Shown here: positions 54,203-64,000 of the stretch, in pieces
Layout: the number at the start of each line of letters is the position of its first letter
Numbering within the stretch: position 1 is the stretch's first letter
Assembly (NCBI RefSeq): GCF_019649055.1
Contig: NW_026570222.1
Span: 3,534,001 to 3,598,000 of the forward strand
From: Paramacrobiotus metropolitanus
Lineage: Eukaryota > Tardigrada > Eutardigrada > Parachela > Macrobiotidae
DNA: 64,000 nt
Direction: 5' to 3'
Made by a program: the position numbers and the translations under genes
The notes under the pieces: model-generated
Seen by the model: the letters and a program-made list of their open reading frames with translations, nothing else
What the model was told of the DNA's origin: nothing
Databases searched by the model: none

Positions 54203-57064
54203 TTATCGTCCCGGCAACATTCCCATAACAGGCGTCAACCATCCCATCATGCCGGGCGCATACATTTTTAGCGGTGTAAAAAATGGATCAACATTAAATG
54301 GACTAACCAGTCCTGTGGAATAAATCTGTATCTGCTGCGACGGATGGAGAATTCCGAACTGACCGGTGGTCACTCGGGGCATCGACGCTCCGTAGAAGCC
54401 GCTCCCTGTAATGGTTTTCGCTCCCCAGCCTGAACCTGATCGTCCGGTGGCAAACGAATTTGTGGTAATTGCGGCAGGCGCCATAGCGTGGGCGGTTGTT
54501 GCTGACACACCGGCGACAGATGGCTGTTTGAGGGAGGAAGAAATAAATCCGGCTGCCACTTGGGCCTTCGTTGGCGTGGATATAACCGGCTGCACTGAAT
54601 GGACGGCTTCATCGGCTATCGTGACGGGCTTGATGGGCAGCTCCACAGCGGGCGCAATGACCGCCACGGGTTTGACTGCGTTGAATGGTGTAGAGAGGGA
54701 AAAGTTCTGATTCAAGTTGGGACTGGTTGGTTTGGTATCGGTGGCAATGACGGGTGTGGCATCGATTTCGGTACCGATATGGTCAGTGTTGTCCGTTGTG
54801 GAATTGAGACGTTTGATGACATCCTGTGGTCGTGAGGCGTAGGTGGCCACTGGTGGACGGTAGTTCTGGTAGAAATTGTCGGCTTTGATCTTGTCCGCTA
54901 GGCTGGAAATGGCGTTGACGGGTTGATTTCCTTGTTTGACGGGAACAACCTTGCCGATGACTTCGGCATTGACGGCATTAGAAGACACGGCGATCGGAAG
55001 AGGACTGATGACCTTGTTGAAGCTGCTGAATGGAATTTTGACCGGTGGCCTGGAGGGATTGCTTAGCGATGGGGGAGGGATGGGAACAGCGACGTTAATG
55101 GGATGTTGCAGATAGCAATCGACATCGTGGAACCTACGAGCGCAACCGATCAATTTTGGACGTATACTGGGGTTTTTGATAATGATACTTCTATCCGTAT
55201 TGCAAATTAGAATTATTGAACAGACATGCTTCCGATTCCTCTCGTGCTGATTTCAGTTTAACATGATGAAAACGTCCGTTTTTTATGTACGCTTATTGTG
55301 CTATCAATACACCATACAACTGTAATAATTAATCAGGATAAATCATCTTGTCCATAATTTTGTTCTTGTTATTGTAAACAAAACAGTAGTCGACGTATAT
55401 AGAGAACTAACGAGTAAGTAGTGATAATAAAGGTCAATTAATTTGCGTTTCCGTGCCACTTACCACTCACACACTTGCGCTGCAACGAAAAGATATTATT
55501 TATTAGTTAAATCCAGTTCAAGCAAATCATCTATATGCGGAGTTTACAAAACAATGAAAAGACGCACAGTACTCACTTCGGTCATTAAATATGGTTTTGT
55601 TTGGACAAAGAAACTGCAAATAGAAAGGTCACTCAACATTATTATGCGGTTGCGGTTAAATATTTTTCGGTGCTTCGTATTCTAAAAATTTACCGAGTCG
55701 ACGAGCTGCTTGTTCGCGTCGCATTTGTGAAACATCTGGCATCCAGTTTCGACATCGGCCACAAGGCTTTCGGGAGCGATAAAGGGCTGGTTACAGGTGA
55801 ACGAGGTCACTGGCTTATCAGTCAAAACGGGATAATCACTATATAGCAAAACCAAATCAGCACTGGCGCATCAAAATGTGTCAGACAGAAAAAAGAACAA
55901 CAGAGAAAATTCTAACAGTAAACGCTATTTTAAAGGACAGAACGCCGCGCAATTTGTAAGCGTAAAAATAATTATAAATTTTTTTAAGCGAAATGCACCT
56001 AAAGTGACTGTATGCATTAAGTACTTTCTGTGTTAAATTTTTTGACAGGAACCACGCATAAGAGTTTCTTACATTCCGGCCTTGGCGTATTGCTGAACGA
56101 TGGAAGCCTGAAAAGATCCCAATGGTGGCTTCCGGCCCGTACTGCGCTGAATTCGTATTTCCGGCTTTACCGATGCGCACAGCGTTAACGGCAGTATTAA
56201 CATTACAAACGCGAAGAAGGTACCTGAAACAGGAGAACATATATCACCGTTAAAAATAACAGATCAAGCAACTTAATTAATATTTATGTAGCGCGTATCA
56301 CATAAAGGAATTATGAAATACTAAAGTTTGGTCGCAATAATAATATATTACAATATGTAAAATAATAGGAAATGGCTATAGGCACCCCCTTTCACCCCCG
56401 TTATCTATAGGCACCCCTTTTCGCACCCACTTAGACTATAGGGCACCCCTTTTTGATTAACTAAATCCTGCCCCCCGTCGCACACGAAAACAACAAACGA
56501 CCAAGCACGATGAAGTGAAACGAGGTGAAAGAACAAAAGAGGGAATGGTCAATCATGTACTAAACGAAATCCGTAAGAAAGATGCCGGGGCGTTTATTTA
56601 TATGGTGGTGTCCGATACCCCAAAAGGCCCCAAACATTTCAATCAGGACCTCAGAAATGCAAGAAAACTTATCAAAGCAACCAAATCATTATAAAGTCAG
56701 TCAAACCGGCACATTGTCGGAAGGAGTGCCTAGTACGAACGCATTTTTATGTGAATGACCTAGGCATGTCAGATCGTCAAAAAAATCTTTGTACATGTAA
56801 ACCGAAAAAACTGTTAGAAAATCTTTGTCAGGCTGCTGGGAAAAAAGACTGCAAACAGGAAACAGGTGCCTATAGTCCACGGAAAAAAAGGGGTGCGAGA
56901 TTTATGTAATAGAAAAGGGGTGCCTATAGCCAACGGGGGTGAAAGGGGTGCCTATAGTCTCACCCAAAATAATATGTACTATTGTAATGTTTTATGTTTT
57001 ATAATGAGATGGAATCAAAAATGTTATAGCACTTACAGGTGATGTCTAAAAACGGCGTTGACAT
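54203..57064 (-). CDS. Secreted peritrophin-type chitin-binding protein with long Pro/Val/Thr tail
   Basis: Six exons in transcript order: 57064-57037, 56223-56073, 55838-55694, 55613-55577, 55479-55464, 55133-54203 (1308 bases, 435 aa), all in phase; exon 5 is only 16 bases. Signal peptide: MSTPFLDITC then TFFAFVMLILPLTLCASVKP. One chitin-binding type-2 domain (about residues 70-128) has all six cysteines in order: SFTCNQPF, GCQMFHKC, FLCPNKTIFNDR, TQVCEWFHDVDC. The 300-residue tail is low-complexity, rich in Pro, Val, Ala and Thr, ending in a Gly/Met/Pro segment. The single domain with the CEWFxxVDC ending resembles arthropod cuticle chitin-binding proteins, so a role in cuticle is inferred. 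Upstream in-frame Met codons exist; this start gives the best signal peptide. Confidence 0.85.
56376..56957. mobile_element. 0.58 kb TIR element in intron 1 of the peritrophin-type gene
   Basis: The left end is CTATAGGCACCCCCTTTCAC with CCCCGTTATCTATAGGCACC; the right end is the inverse, ending GGGGGTGAAAGGGGTGCCTATAG. Each terminal repeat is about 55 bases and holds two iterations of CTATAGGCACCCC. The interior has no transposase. It is an iterated-TIR MITE in layout, like the 4623-5839 element, but the motifs differ. Confidence 0.85.
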
Positions 57065-58130
57065 TGTTGATGCGGCGGCGTGACGATACTGAACCTGTAA
57101 TTTACCGTACGGAAAATGAGCCGAAAAACTCTTGCTCAGGAATACTCGAGGCATGCAGTTATGAATATAGTACCGATTCGCAGTATGTTCTGGTAAAAGT
57201 TTTGAAGTATTGGGGAAAATGGTCAAATATGAAGGAGAAGCCACTTATATATCGAAGGTTGTCGAGGTTTATTCGCAAAGAATGTTTGAATGAGCAGCCA
57301 TTTCCCCGGCATCGTCGTATCTGTAGAGTGGTCAACGGGACAAGTTTGTTGACTGATTAACAGTATTATGAGTACCACTCCAGCCTTCACCATTCACTCT
57401 AAAGAAGACAGAAAACGGGAAAAAAACCTAACCTGCATTTTGCGAACACGCGGGAAAGTGAAAATAACTTGAGATGGAAAGTGAACGGGGTCACGGGGGC
57501 GCCGCATGTGCGTGAAACTGGCACAACTGGACAATGACTTTTGTGTTCAGCTGGACACAACGGCGCATCTCCACTTCTCACATAGCGTATGATTATGTCA
57601 TTCATCATCTCATCCATTGTGATAAAACTTATAGTCCAGATTCAGCCATATAAATCTGTTAAAAAATGTTTTGCCTATGTCACTACAGATACAAAACACG
57701 AATTCATGTTATTTGCAACAGCGTAAATTCTGTTATCAGCCTGGTGGTCAAACCTGTGACACCAATGTTGCCGGCAGAGTCTAGTCTAGAGTCTTGGCGC
57801 AAGGAATTAACGACCTATAGATTTCGATGGAACTGATGAGTTTGCACACTTTTTTCCTGATGATAAGTAGGTGAATGTTTTTTACATTTGGGATATTCCA
57901 CATATTTTCAAGGCAAATTCGAAAATTATTGGCAGCGAACGAAGTTTATAACACTAGTTGCAAAACCACAACAGGTGTCTGCTGACACCATAAACCGGTG
58001 GTATCGAATTCATTCTTATGCCGTGTGCGTAATTGTAGTTACCGGTATGTATATTAAAGAATCTTTCATCTCGCGTATAAATGGTTAATTCAACAGACAG
58101 CGTCAAAGACGTTTATATATTGGAAAAACA
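57065..58130. other. Intergenic region
   Basis: No gene recognised. A 100-codon plus-strand frame (57058-57360) overlaps exon 1 of the peritrophin-type gene in antisense and has no family match. Confidence 0.4.
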
Positions 58131-58136
58131 TTTATT
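58131..58136 (-). terminator. Candidate polyadenylation signal of the ORP gene
   Basis: AATAAA on the minus strand about 390 bases downstream of the stop at 58527. Confidence 0.4.
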
Positions 58137-58526
58137 CCGTAATACAACAATTTTGGAAGAACGCAGAGACTTCCATACCCGCATCGATTTTTAACAAAAC
58201 ACATGAATAAAACTTTCTATCACCGAGCTGACTGACAGCAGCGCAATTCTATCCCGAACAGGGCAACCACGGTCAATTAAGCAATAAAGGATCAACAACA
58301 GCGATTAAAATCGATTGTCAAACGGAAACAACACTGAAAATAATCTTCCCGTTAACAGCCGCAGCGTCTCACAGAGACAGAGCAGCAGCTGTTCCATCAG
58401 TGAGCATAATAGTGTAGCACCTTCCTTATTACTTAAAGAGCGCTTCCATCTGGGACCATCGCGATCAAAAGCATCTCGCAGCAATCCATTAGTGCCCAGA
58501 AAAGAGAGATCCAGTAACAATCAAAC

Positions 58527-61500
58527 TCAGTAAATATCCGGGCATGTGGAGTAGTCACGATCCCAGTATTTATCATTCGACATCCAATCTTCTATGCCAT
58601 GATGGGGATTTTTCCGCATGGAAAACCACATCGGAGTGAAGTCTTCTTTATCTTTAGAACTGTGGCCGCGCTTGTGAGAGTGCCCCGCTTTACGAACAGC
58701 GCGCTGTTTTTCTTCCAACCGATTTTTCTGTTCGGATGCGCCATCTGACAAAAAAATAAAATAATAACAAATGGGACAGAAAAAATATTACAAATAATCA
58801 TTAAACCGTCTAACAAAACAATCTTCAAGCAGCCATTAGCAAGCGAGAAAATGCTGGTACTTGGGCTGCACCACAATATTTTTGGTACTTTATGAATAAC
58901 CAATCACCTCAAAATACCGCCAGCAAACATAAATTCAACGCACTTACAATTTTAATTTTAATGCGCATTTCCAATAATTACTTGGTTTGCAGTAAGTAAG
59001 TAAGATATAAAGAAAAATGCACAGTTTTCGTAACTTAGTTTAATTACTTACTTAGTTTCCCATCGAAACGGAGCACATTAAAAATCGGACAATAAGTCAA
59101 GTTCACTATTGATTTTGTGCCCTTACCAAGATCGCCGTTCTCTAGCGCCCGCATATCTGGCCGATATCGACAATCAGTGGGCGCCAGCCTGCCTCTCATT
59201 TCCGGATCAAGCTCATTCAAACCCATAGCAAACAAGGAAAATCCATAGTACTGTAATGATAAAAGCAACTGGAAGTGAATAGAGGGAAATAATAAAGGAA
59301 AATTCGTATGCAGATGGAATAATTACAGTACCTTTGAGCAATACAGAGGCCGTGGATCCAGTTGCCACAGAATTTTTGCACCGGGGATGTCAAACATTGG
59401 ATCATGGCCGACTGGGCTTGCATCCTGTGATGGGCTACCGCCATGTTCATCGCGTTGGTCGCGTGCATCACTCTAAATACAGCATTATAACAGATAATTC
59501 TCTTACTACAGAATATAGTTACAACTCATCTAAACCTTGCTTAAATACTTCTGTATTTGTTTTAGAACAGGCGCTACTGAACTTCATGCTTGCAATCAAT
59601 CCTGTGGCACTCTAGTTAGTATCAGAGCGAATGAAGGATAACAGACTACCAAAAACAGAAACTCACATCTTTACTGGAAGATAACCGCCGCCCAAGGTTT
59701 CCACTAAAAGACGAGCGCTTGCGCGGGGGAAGATTGCGGGAAAAACGTTCAAATGCATCCACATCACATGATAACAGATATTCCGTCCATTTGCCAAAAA
59801 CTGCCCGCACCTGGCGCTTGCTGCAATCATACATAAAGGCTGTTAGTTTCGCGAATATTACACGTACTCTCGCGAAATGAAGGAAAGTTGTGTGACATTG
59901 TTTCCCACTTTTGTCAACTACGTATCCATTGACACGATGAAGATCTTTATTCGACCACCCAGCAGGATGAAACGTCATTATGCAGGAAAGCCCCGTAGTG
60001 TGATTGATAATTTCCATTGTACCGTACTAAAAAATAATATCGATTCCAAATATAGATACTTTATACACCGTACGCAGCGTACATATTATAAACAAAAACC
60101 AATAACACTATCGTATTCGTGACCAAAATAATATTATGATTGTCAGAAGCAAACTGACAGCCATATAAGAAAAAACAATGATTTTTTTTGTACCTTACAG
60201 GTAAAACAAAGAATTCACCGTATCAAAGGCACAAGATGTTTTTTTCTTAAGTTACATAATACAGTGCAATCAGTCCGGCAAGCACAATGTACCTGTTCTA
60301 TCCAAAGCTTCCCCACAATAATGTTATTGACCTGCAGATTTACATTGGACCAGGAATAAACTTCCTTGTACCTAAGAAGAACGAACACCCAAAACCAATG
60401 ATACTGACTGAAAGGTCGACGGAGCACGTTTTTGGCTTGCTTTTTCAATTCCACTGTAACGGTTCCTTTTGGCTGAATCTCCACCGACTTGCCCCAGAAC
60501 TTTAGTTTCGGTAGTATTGAACCATAAAAACGCCACGTTTCCGCCGAGGCGTCGAAGGCGCTGACTGGTGGATGATGACAAACCTAGATGATGACAAACC
60601 TAACAATAATATCTGCCACTGATCAATCGCAGTTCACGGTACAAGGCAGTGACAGAAGACGGGAAACACTTATTAAAAGTACTCGAAGATCTCTTTCCAT
60701 AAGCATACAGCAGAAAATCATACCTCACTGAACGGAAGTTAGTGATATGTTACAACGATGAAGTGGGAAAATCAGAAACTCAAGCGCAAGAAAGCAGCAC
60801 ACTGTGACACAAAAAAGTTAGCACTTTTGCGAACGGTTACGCAGTGGTTATTTCGATTCATCACCATTTCAAATCGTTCATTAATATCCAGCATTAGGGT
60901 GTTCTTTTTACCTGTTCACAAATCATTCGATATCCCAGTTCAGGTCTGTAAAAATATTACACGTAAACTACTGCGTTTTCTCCCATGGCATGGTGCAACA
61001 ATGCGTATGTTGCCAGTTTGCCATACCAATCAAACATTCTGTTATACCTAGACAGTTCAAAGGTTTCTCCCAAAAGAGGATTAAATGGCTTCCCAATACG
61101 ATCGGCATTTGACGCGCAAGATGAGATGGCAAAGGCTGTCACATACAGAATTCGGTCGACGGGATCATCACACGTCGCGGCCTGATACCATATAACAAAA
61201 GATTTATAATGAACAGATATAATATTCTAGAGTATAGCATAAAGCAGAGTGCCATTATAGTATTGATAAAACAGGCAAAATCAGAATCGAAATTCACTAA
61301 AGAAATACACGTACCTGATCAAGAAGATGGGCGTATTCCATGTACTCGCTCATGCGTTGTAAGAAGCTAAGAGGCTCGTTAAATACAACAGGCATAGTAA
61401 TTTTGGAAAGATCCTGAAAAATATAAGCAGAATTCAGCAAACACTCTAAATTATGCTTATCAATGCGTGCCAAATTAAGCTTGTAATTGTGCAAACATAT

Positions 61501-61641
61501 TTTTCACAGCGAAAAACAATAATCAGCATGCTCGTTTCCACTATTACTGAAACGAAAGGCCTCACCTTGCCAATACATTGCTTCAGAACGCTCCAAATGC
61601 TGAAATCATTCCTGGAAAACTGCGGTACAGGAAGGGATGTC
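58527..61641 (-). CDS. OSBPL2: Oxysterol-binding protein-related protein, ORP1/ORP2 type (5' end missing)
   Basis: Eleven exons in transcript order: 61641-61566, 61413-61315, 61181-61048, 60945-60912, 60583-60428, 60364-60293, 60026-59868, 59816-59667, 59472-59332, 59250-59127, 58744-58527; 454 codons in phase. Matches to human ORP2 are continuous: [66 protein letters not shown] (family EQVSHHPP, the sterol/PI4P fingerprint, both His kept), [31 protein letters not shown], and the ending YSTCPDIY. ORPs exchange sterol and phosphoinositide at membrane contacts. The first mapped exon begins in mid-codon, so upstream exons exist; whether they encode ankyrin/PH parts (ORP1L) or a short lead (ORP2) is unknown. 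The exon at 59816 has two alternative acceptors. Confidence 0.92.
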
Positions 61642-64000
61642 CTACGAAAAAACGCCATGCGGTCATTTAATCCTCGATTCGGTCACGAAAATCAATGAGC
61701 CAATTCAATTACCGGGTATGAGCCAACTGTGGAACATTAACCTCACTATCATAACATAATGATCCCATTCCCTTCGGTCGGGATTAATGTTTACAGTCTC
61801 TGGCTTGAATTTCACGTTACATAGCGCAACACTATAACGATCTTTTAATTCATAGCACTAGTATTCGTGCCGTAATGTATGGAACTGCAGCGCGGGCAAT
61901 TCCGACCATATTTTTTGTCAGCCTATTTGTAATCTAGACAAACTCGCACATCCCAAAAACGGGAAACGAATTAATAACACGAGATCAGCTTACAATTTTT
62001 CATCATACCTGGAAATTACAATAAATTTAATAATGTTTCCGACATATTCGTCTACGTAATCTTAAAGGCAGACATAAATAATCTTAAAGGCAGACCTGTA
62101 TGTACTGGCTGTGTTGTAACTGATTCCATAACATTTTCCATACCAAAATTCTTTTGATTTCTCAGTCCTAGTTATAATCTCATTCGCATACTACCTTATC
62201 AGTTATCAGCAGTTAGGATCGCGGTTACAAATGCAAAGGAAAAAACCTAATTAATGAAAAGACTGGACAACAGAGCCTTGGAATATGCTTTTCGTAAAGC
62301 CCCGCAAACGTCAGGTTACTTATAAGGTCAAAAAACAAATCGCACCAACAACATGCATGCAACCTCGCACCTGTGGGAAGACACGGTTAAACAATCAGAA
62401 TCAGTCATTATCAGTCAAATTCTGCAGAATCTTGGAATGCAAATCAGCGTTATCTATCTCCGCGGCACGCGGACACGACAATTCCAAGCGTGCCAAAAAG
62501 ATAGATTTCATTCAGGCTGTGATAAAGGTGCTGTAGATCTTTGTGATATTCTGATCGTACAGATGCAAGCTGGAGTAAATATTAAGCCTCCTGAAAATCC
62601 TAACTGCAAACGGGTCAGCACAGATTCTGCTGTGATACTGACCAAAAATGCATGCACGGCTTGCGCTGCAGTAGCATAATGTCGGCGACTCGGCAGTGAC
62701 ATGCTTTTAAGCAAAAGCAGATTAATTCCACCGGATCGATAATTTCCTTTTGCCGGTCAAGAACATAAGAATGTCGTCAAATCCGAGTTCATGGCTACAT
62801 TGTATGTTACATCCGTATCCCACCATATGAAATCGTTGCATAGTCGTCCCTTCTCGTACCCAGAGCATTCCTATGCACATGTAGCATATCTTTTCTCGGA
62901 TGCAAGGACGGAAAGCCACGTTGCGAAAATTTCATAAGTCAAAATCATTTAGCGTATGTATTTGGTATGTATTCGTACTTGAAATACGACGAAGCAGATG
63001 GTACGGTATCCAAAAGTTGCGCATATGCTGAGCGGTAATACTGTATCACATCGAGTGAGTGCTTACATTTTCCCCTCGGGATGCAGGATCATATGTCTAT
63101 TTTGCAACCATTATACGTACTAATTAAGCGTATTGTGCTGGAGCTTTTGTGAGAGTTTACGAATGACATGCAATAAACATAAACAGTAGCCGAAGTCTAC
63201 TGTGCGCCGTGCGGCCGTTGCGCTTCTTTCGCTTTTTTAATCTGTGTAAAAAAATGATTAATCAAACTTTTGTTTGCAACAGTTTCGGTACAAAAATAAG
63301 CTGACTTCTTCTTTCAACAAGAAATTGCCGGAAATGTTCCTTATTAATAAAATCTTAAGGCTGCATTTCAGTTCGGTTACACAATCAGTGGAGGCGGTGT
63401 CGCTCGCGCATGGCGCTGCCGCTCTCATACACAAGAGTTCCTATAGTCAAAAAGGTGATATAGATATACGCCAGTACAGTACGTACATACTTATATCACG
63501 AACAATGCTACTTTTCAGGTACCTCGTACGCCATTCATTTCCGTTTAACAAATATTAGTAAGTAGACTGCCGCCTTTGGCATATATCGCAGTACGTAAGC
63601 TTTAAAAAACCACAAAACTGTATGTACTACTTTAAGAGGATAAAATTGCGTGGCAGCATTAAAAAATAAAAACAACAATGCAAATAGACTTCCCCAGCAA
63701 CGACGTAGAAAACGCTTTGGAACGGCGATAAACTATTCAGGTTAGATAATATCTAATGTGCTTAATTTAATTAAGTACTCAAATGAGTTATCCAGTTATG
63801 CGCAATAACGAACTGAAGGCTTACGATACTGTAGTAAGCGCATAACATAAAAAAACTATGGCGATACTGATTGTGAAATCCACACTCATCCCAACTTACA
63901 GACATGCATTAGAAGATGGGAAACAACAAGATGCAGAATTTCGGCATGCTTGTTGCACCAAACATTGTACGCTATCGTGATATAAGCCTACCTTCCACCA
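61642..64000. other. Exon-like fragments, no complete gene resolved
   Basis: This region should contain the 5' exons of the ORP gene. I also see an acceptor-preceded minus-strand end (about 63243-63196, IKKAKEAQRPHGAQ and stop) and a minus-strand frame at 64000-63904 ending in a good donor (CT|GTAAGT). The two do not join in phase in those readings. A plus-strand frame at 62353-62679 has no family match. Nothing here can be called with confidence. Confidence 0.35.

Noticed and set aside
57058-57360. 100-codon plus-strand ORF
   Set aside because: Overlaps exon 1 of the peritrophin-type gene in antisense and shows no family signal or splice support.
58315-58533. 72-codon Ser-rich plus-strand ORF
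   Set aside because: It lies in the antisense of the ORP 3' end and has no family match.

Overview
The window is nuclear DNA of a small animal. Its genes carry short, canonical GT-AG introns (mostly 58-300 bases, a few above 1 kb), and the set is metazoan: 53BP1-like, tektin, MED18, TPD52, TEX2, NDUFB8, ELAC2, an OSBP-related protein, ZIP transporters and HSP70. A secreted six-cysteine chitin-binding (peritrophin-type) protein points to an ecdysozoan. A tardigrade or similar compact genome fits, but the sequence alone does not prove the species. Exon joins below were made by hand from splice signals, reading phase and family resemblance.

Layout. 0-1.4 kb: 5' part of a DDB1-like gene (-). 1.7-5.9 kb: a nest of non-autonomous repeats, namely a 0.77 kb foldback element, two tandem copies of a 0.85 kb element with co-varying end stems, and a 1.2 kb element flanked by an 8-base duplication. 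6.1-10.2 kb: FAM32A and a compact 53BP1-like gene (+). 10.5-12.6 kb: ZIP transporter 1 (-). 12.6-20.9 kb: mostly gene-poor, with a possible small gene (-) and two short ORFs 62 bases apart (+). 20.9-23.4 kb: MED18 (+). 24.4-27.6 kb: a tandem repeat, a long G-depleted tract and a perfect hairpin. 28.3-30.8 kb: HSP70 with heat-shock promoter (+). 31.7-36 kb: TPD52 (-). 37-42.6 kb: NDUFB8 (+), the last exon of an unidentified membrane protein (-), a DPM2-like gene (-) and TEX2 (+). 43.4-48.4 kb: tektin (+) convergent with ZIP transporter 2 (-). 50.2-53.3 kb: ELAC2 (-). 54.2-57.1 kb: peritrophin-type protein (-), with a TIR element in its first intron. 58.5-61.6 kb: ORP1/2-type oxysterol-binding protein (-), running on upstream. 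61.6-64 kb: scattered exon-like pieces.

The most striking structure is shared by the two ZIP genes. Both hide a 9-base microexon that carries the His of the membrane metal site (HNxxD in one gene, HKxxD in the other). Skipping it keeps the reading frame but deletes the site. The genes otherwise look like unrelated housekeeping loci with no operon logic. Three otherwise intact genes (ZIP 1, HSP70, ELAC2) each lack exactly one base in or next to a short base run. That pattern looks more like assembly error than three separate pseudogenes.
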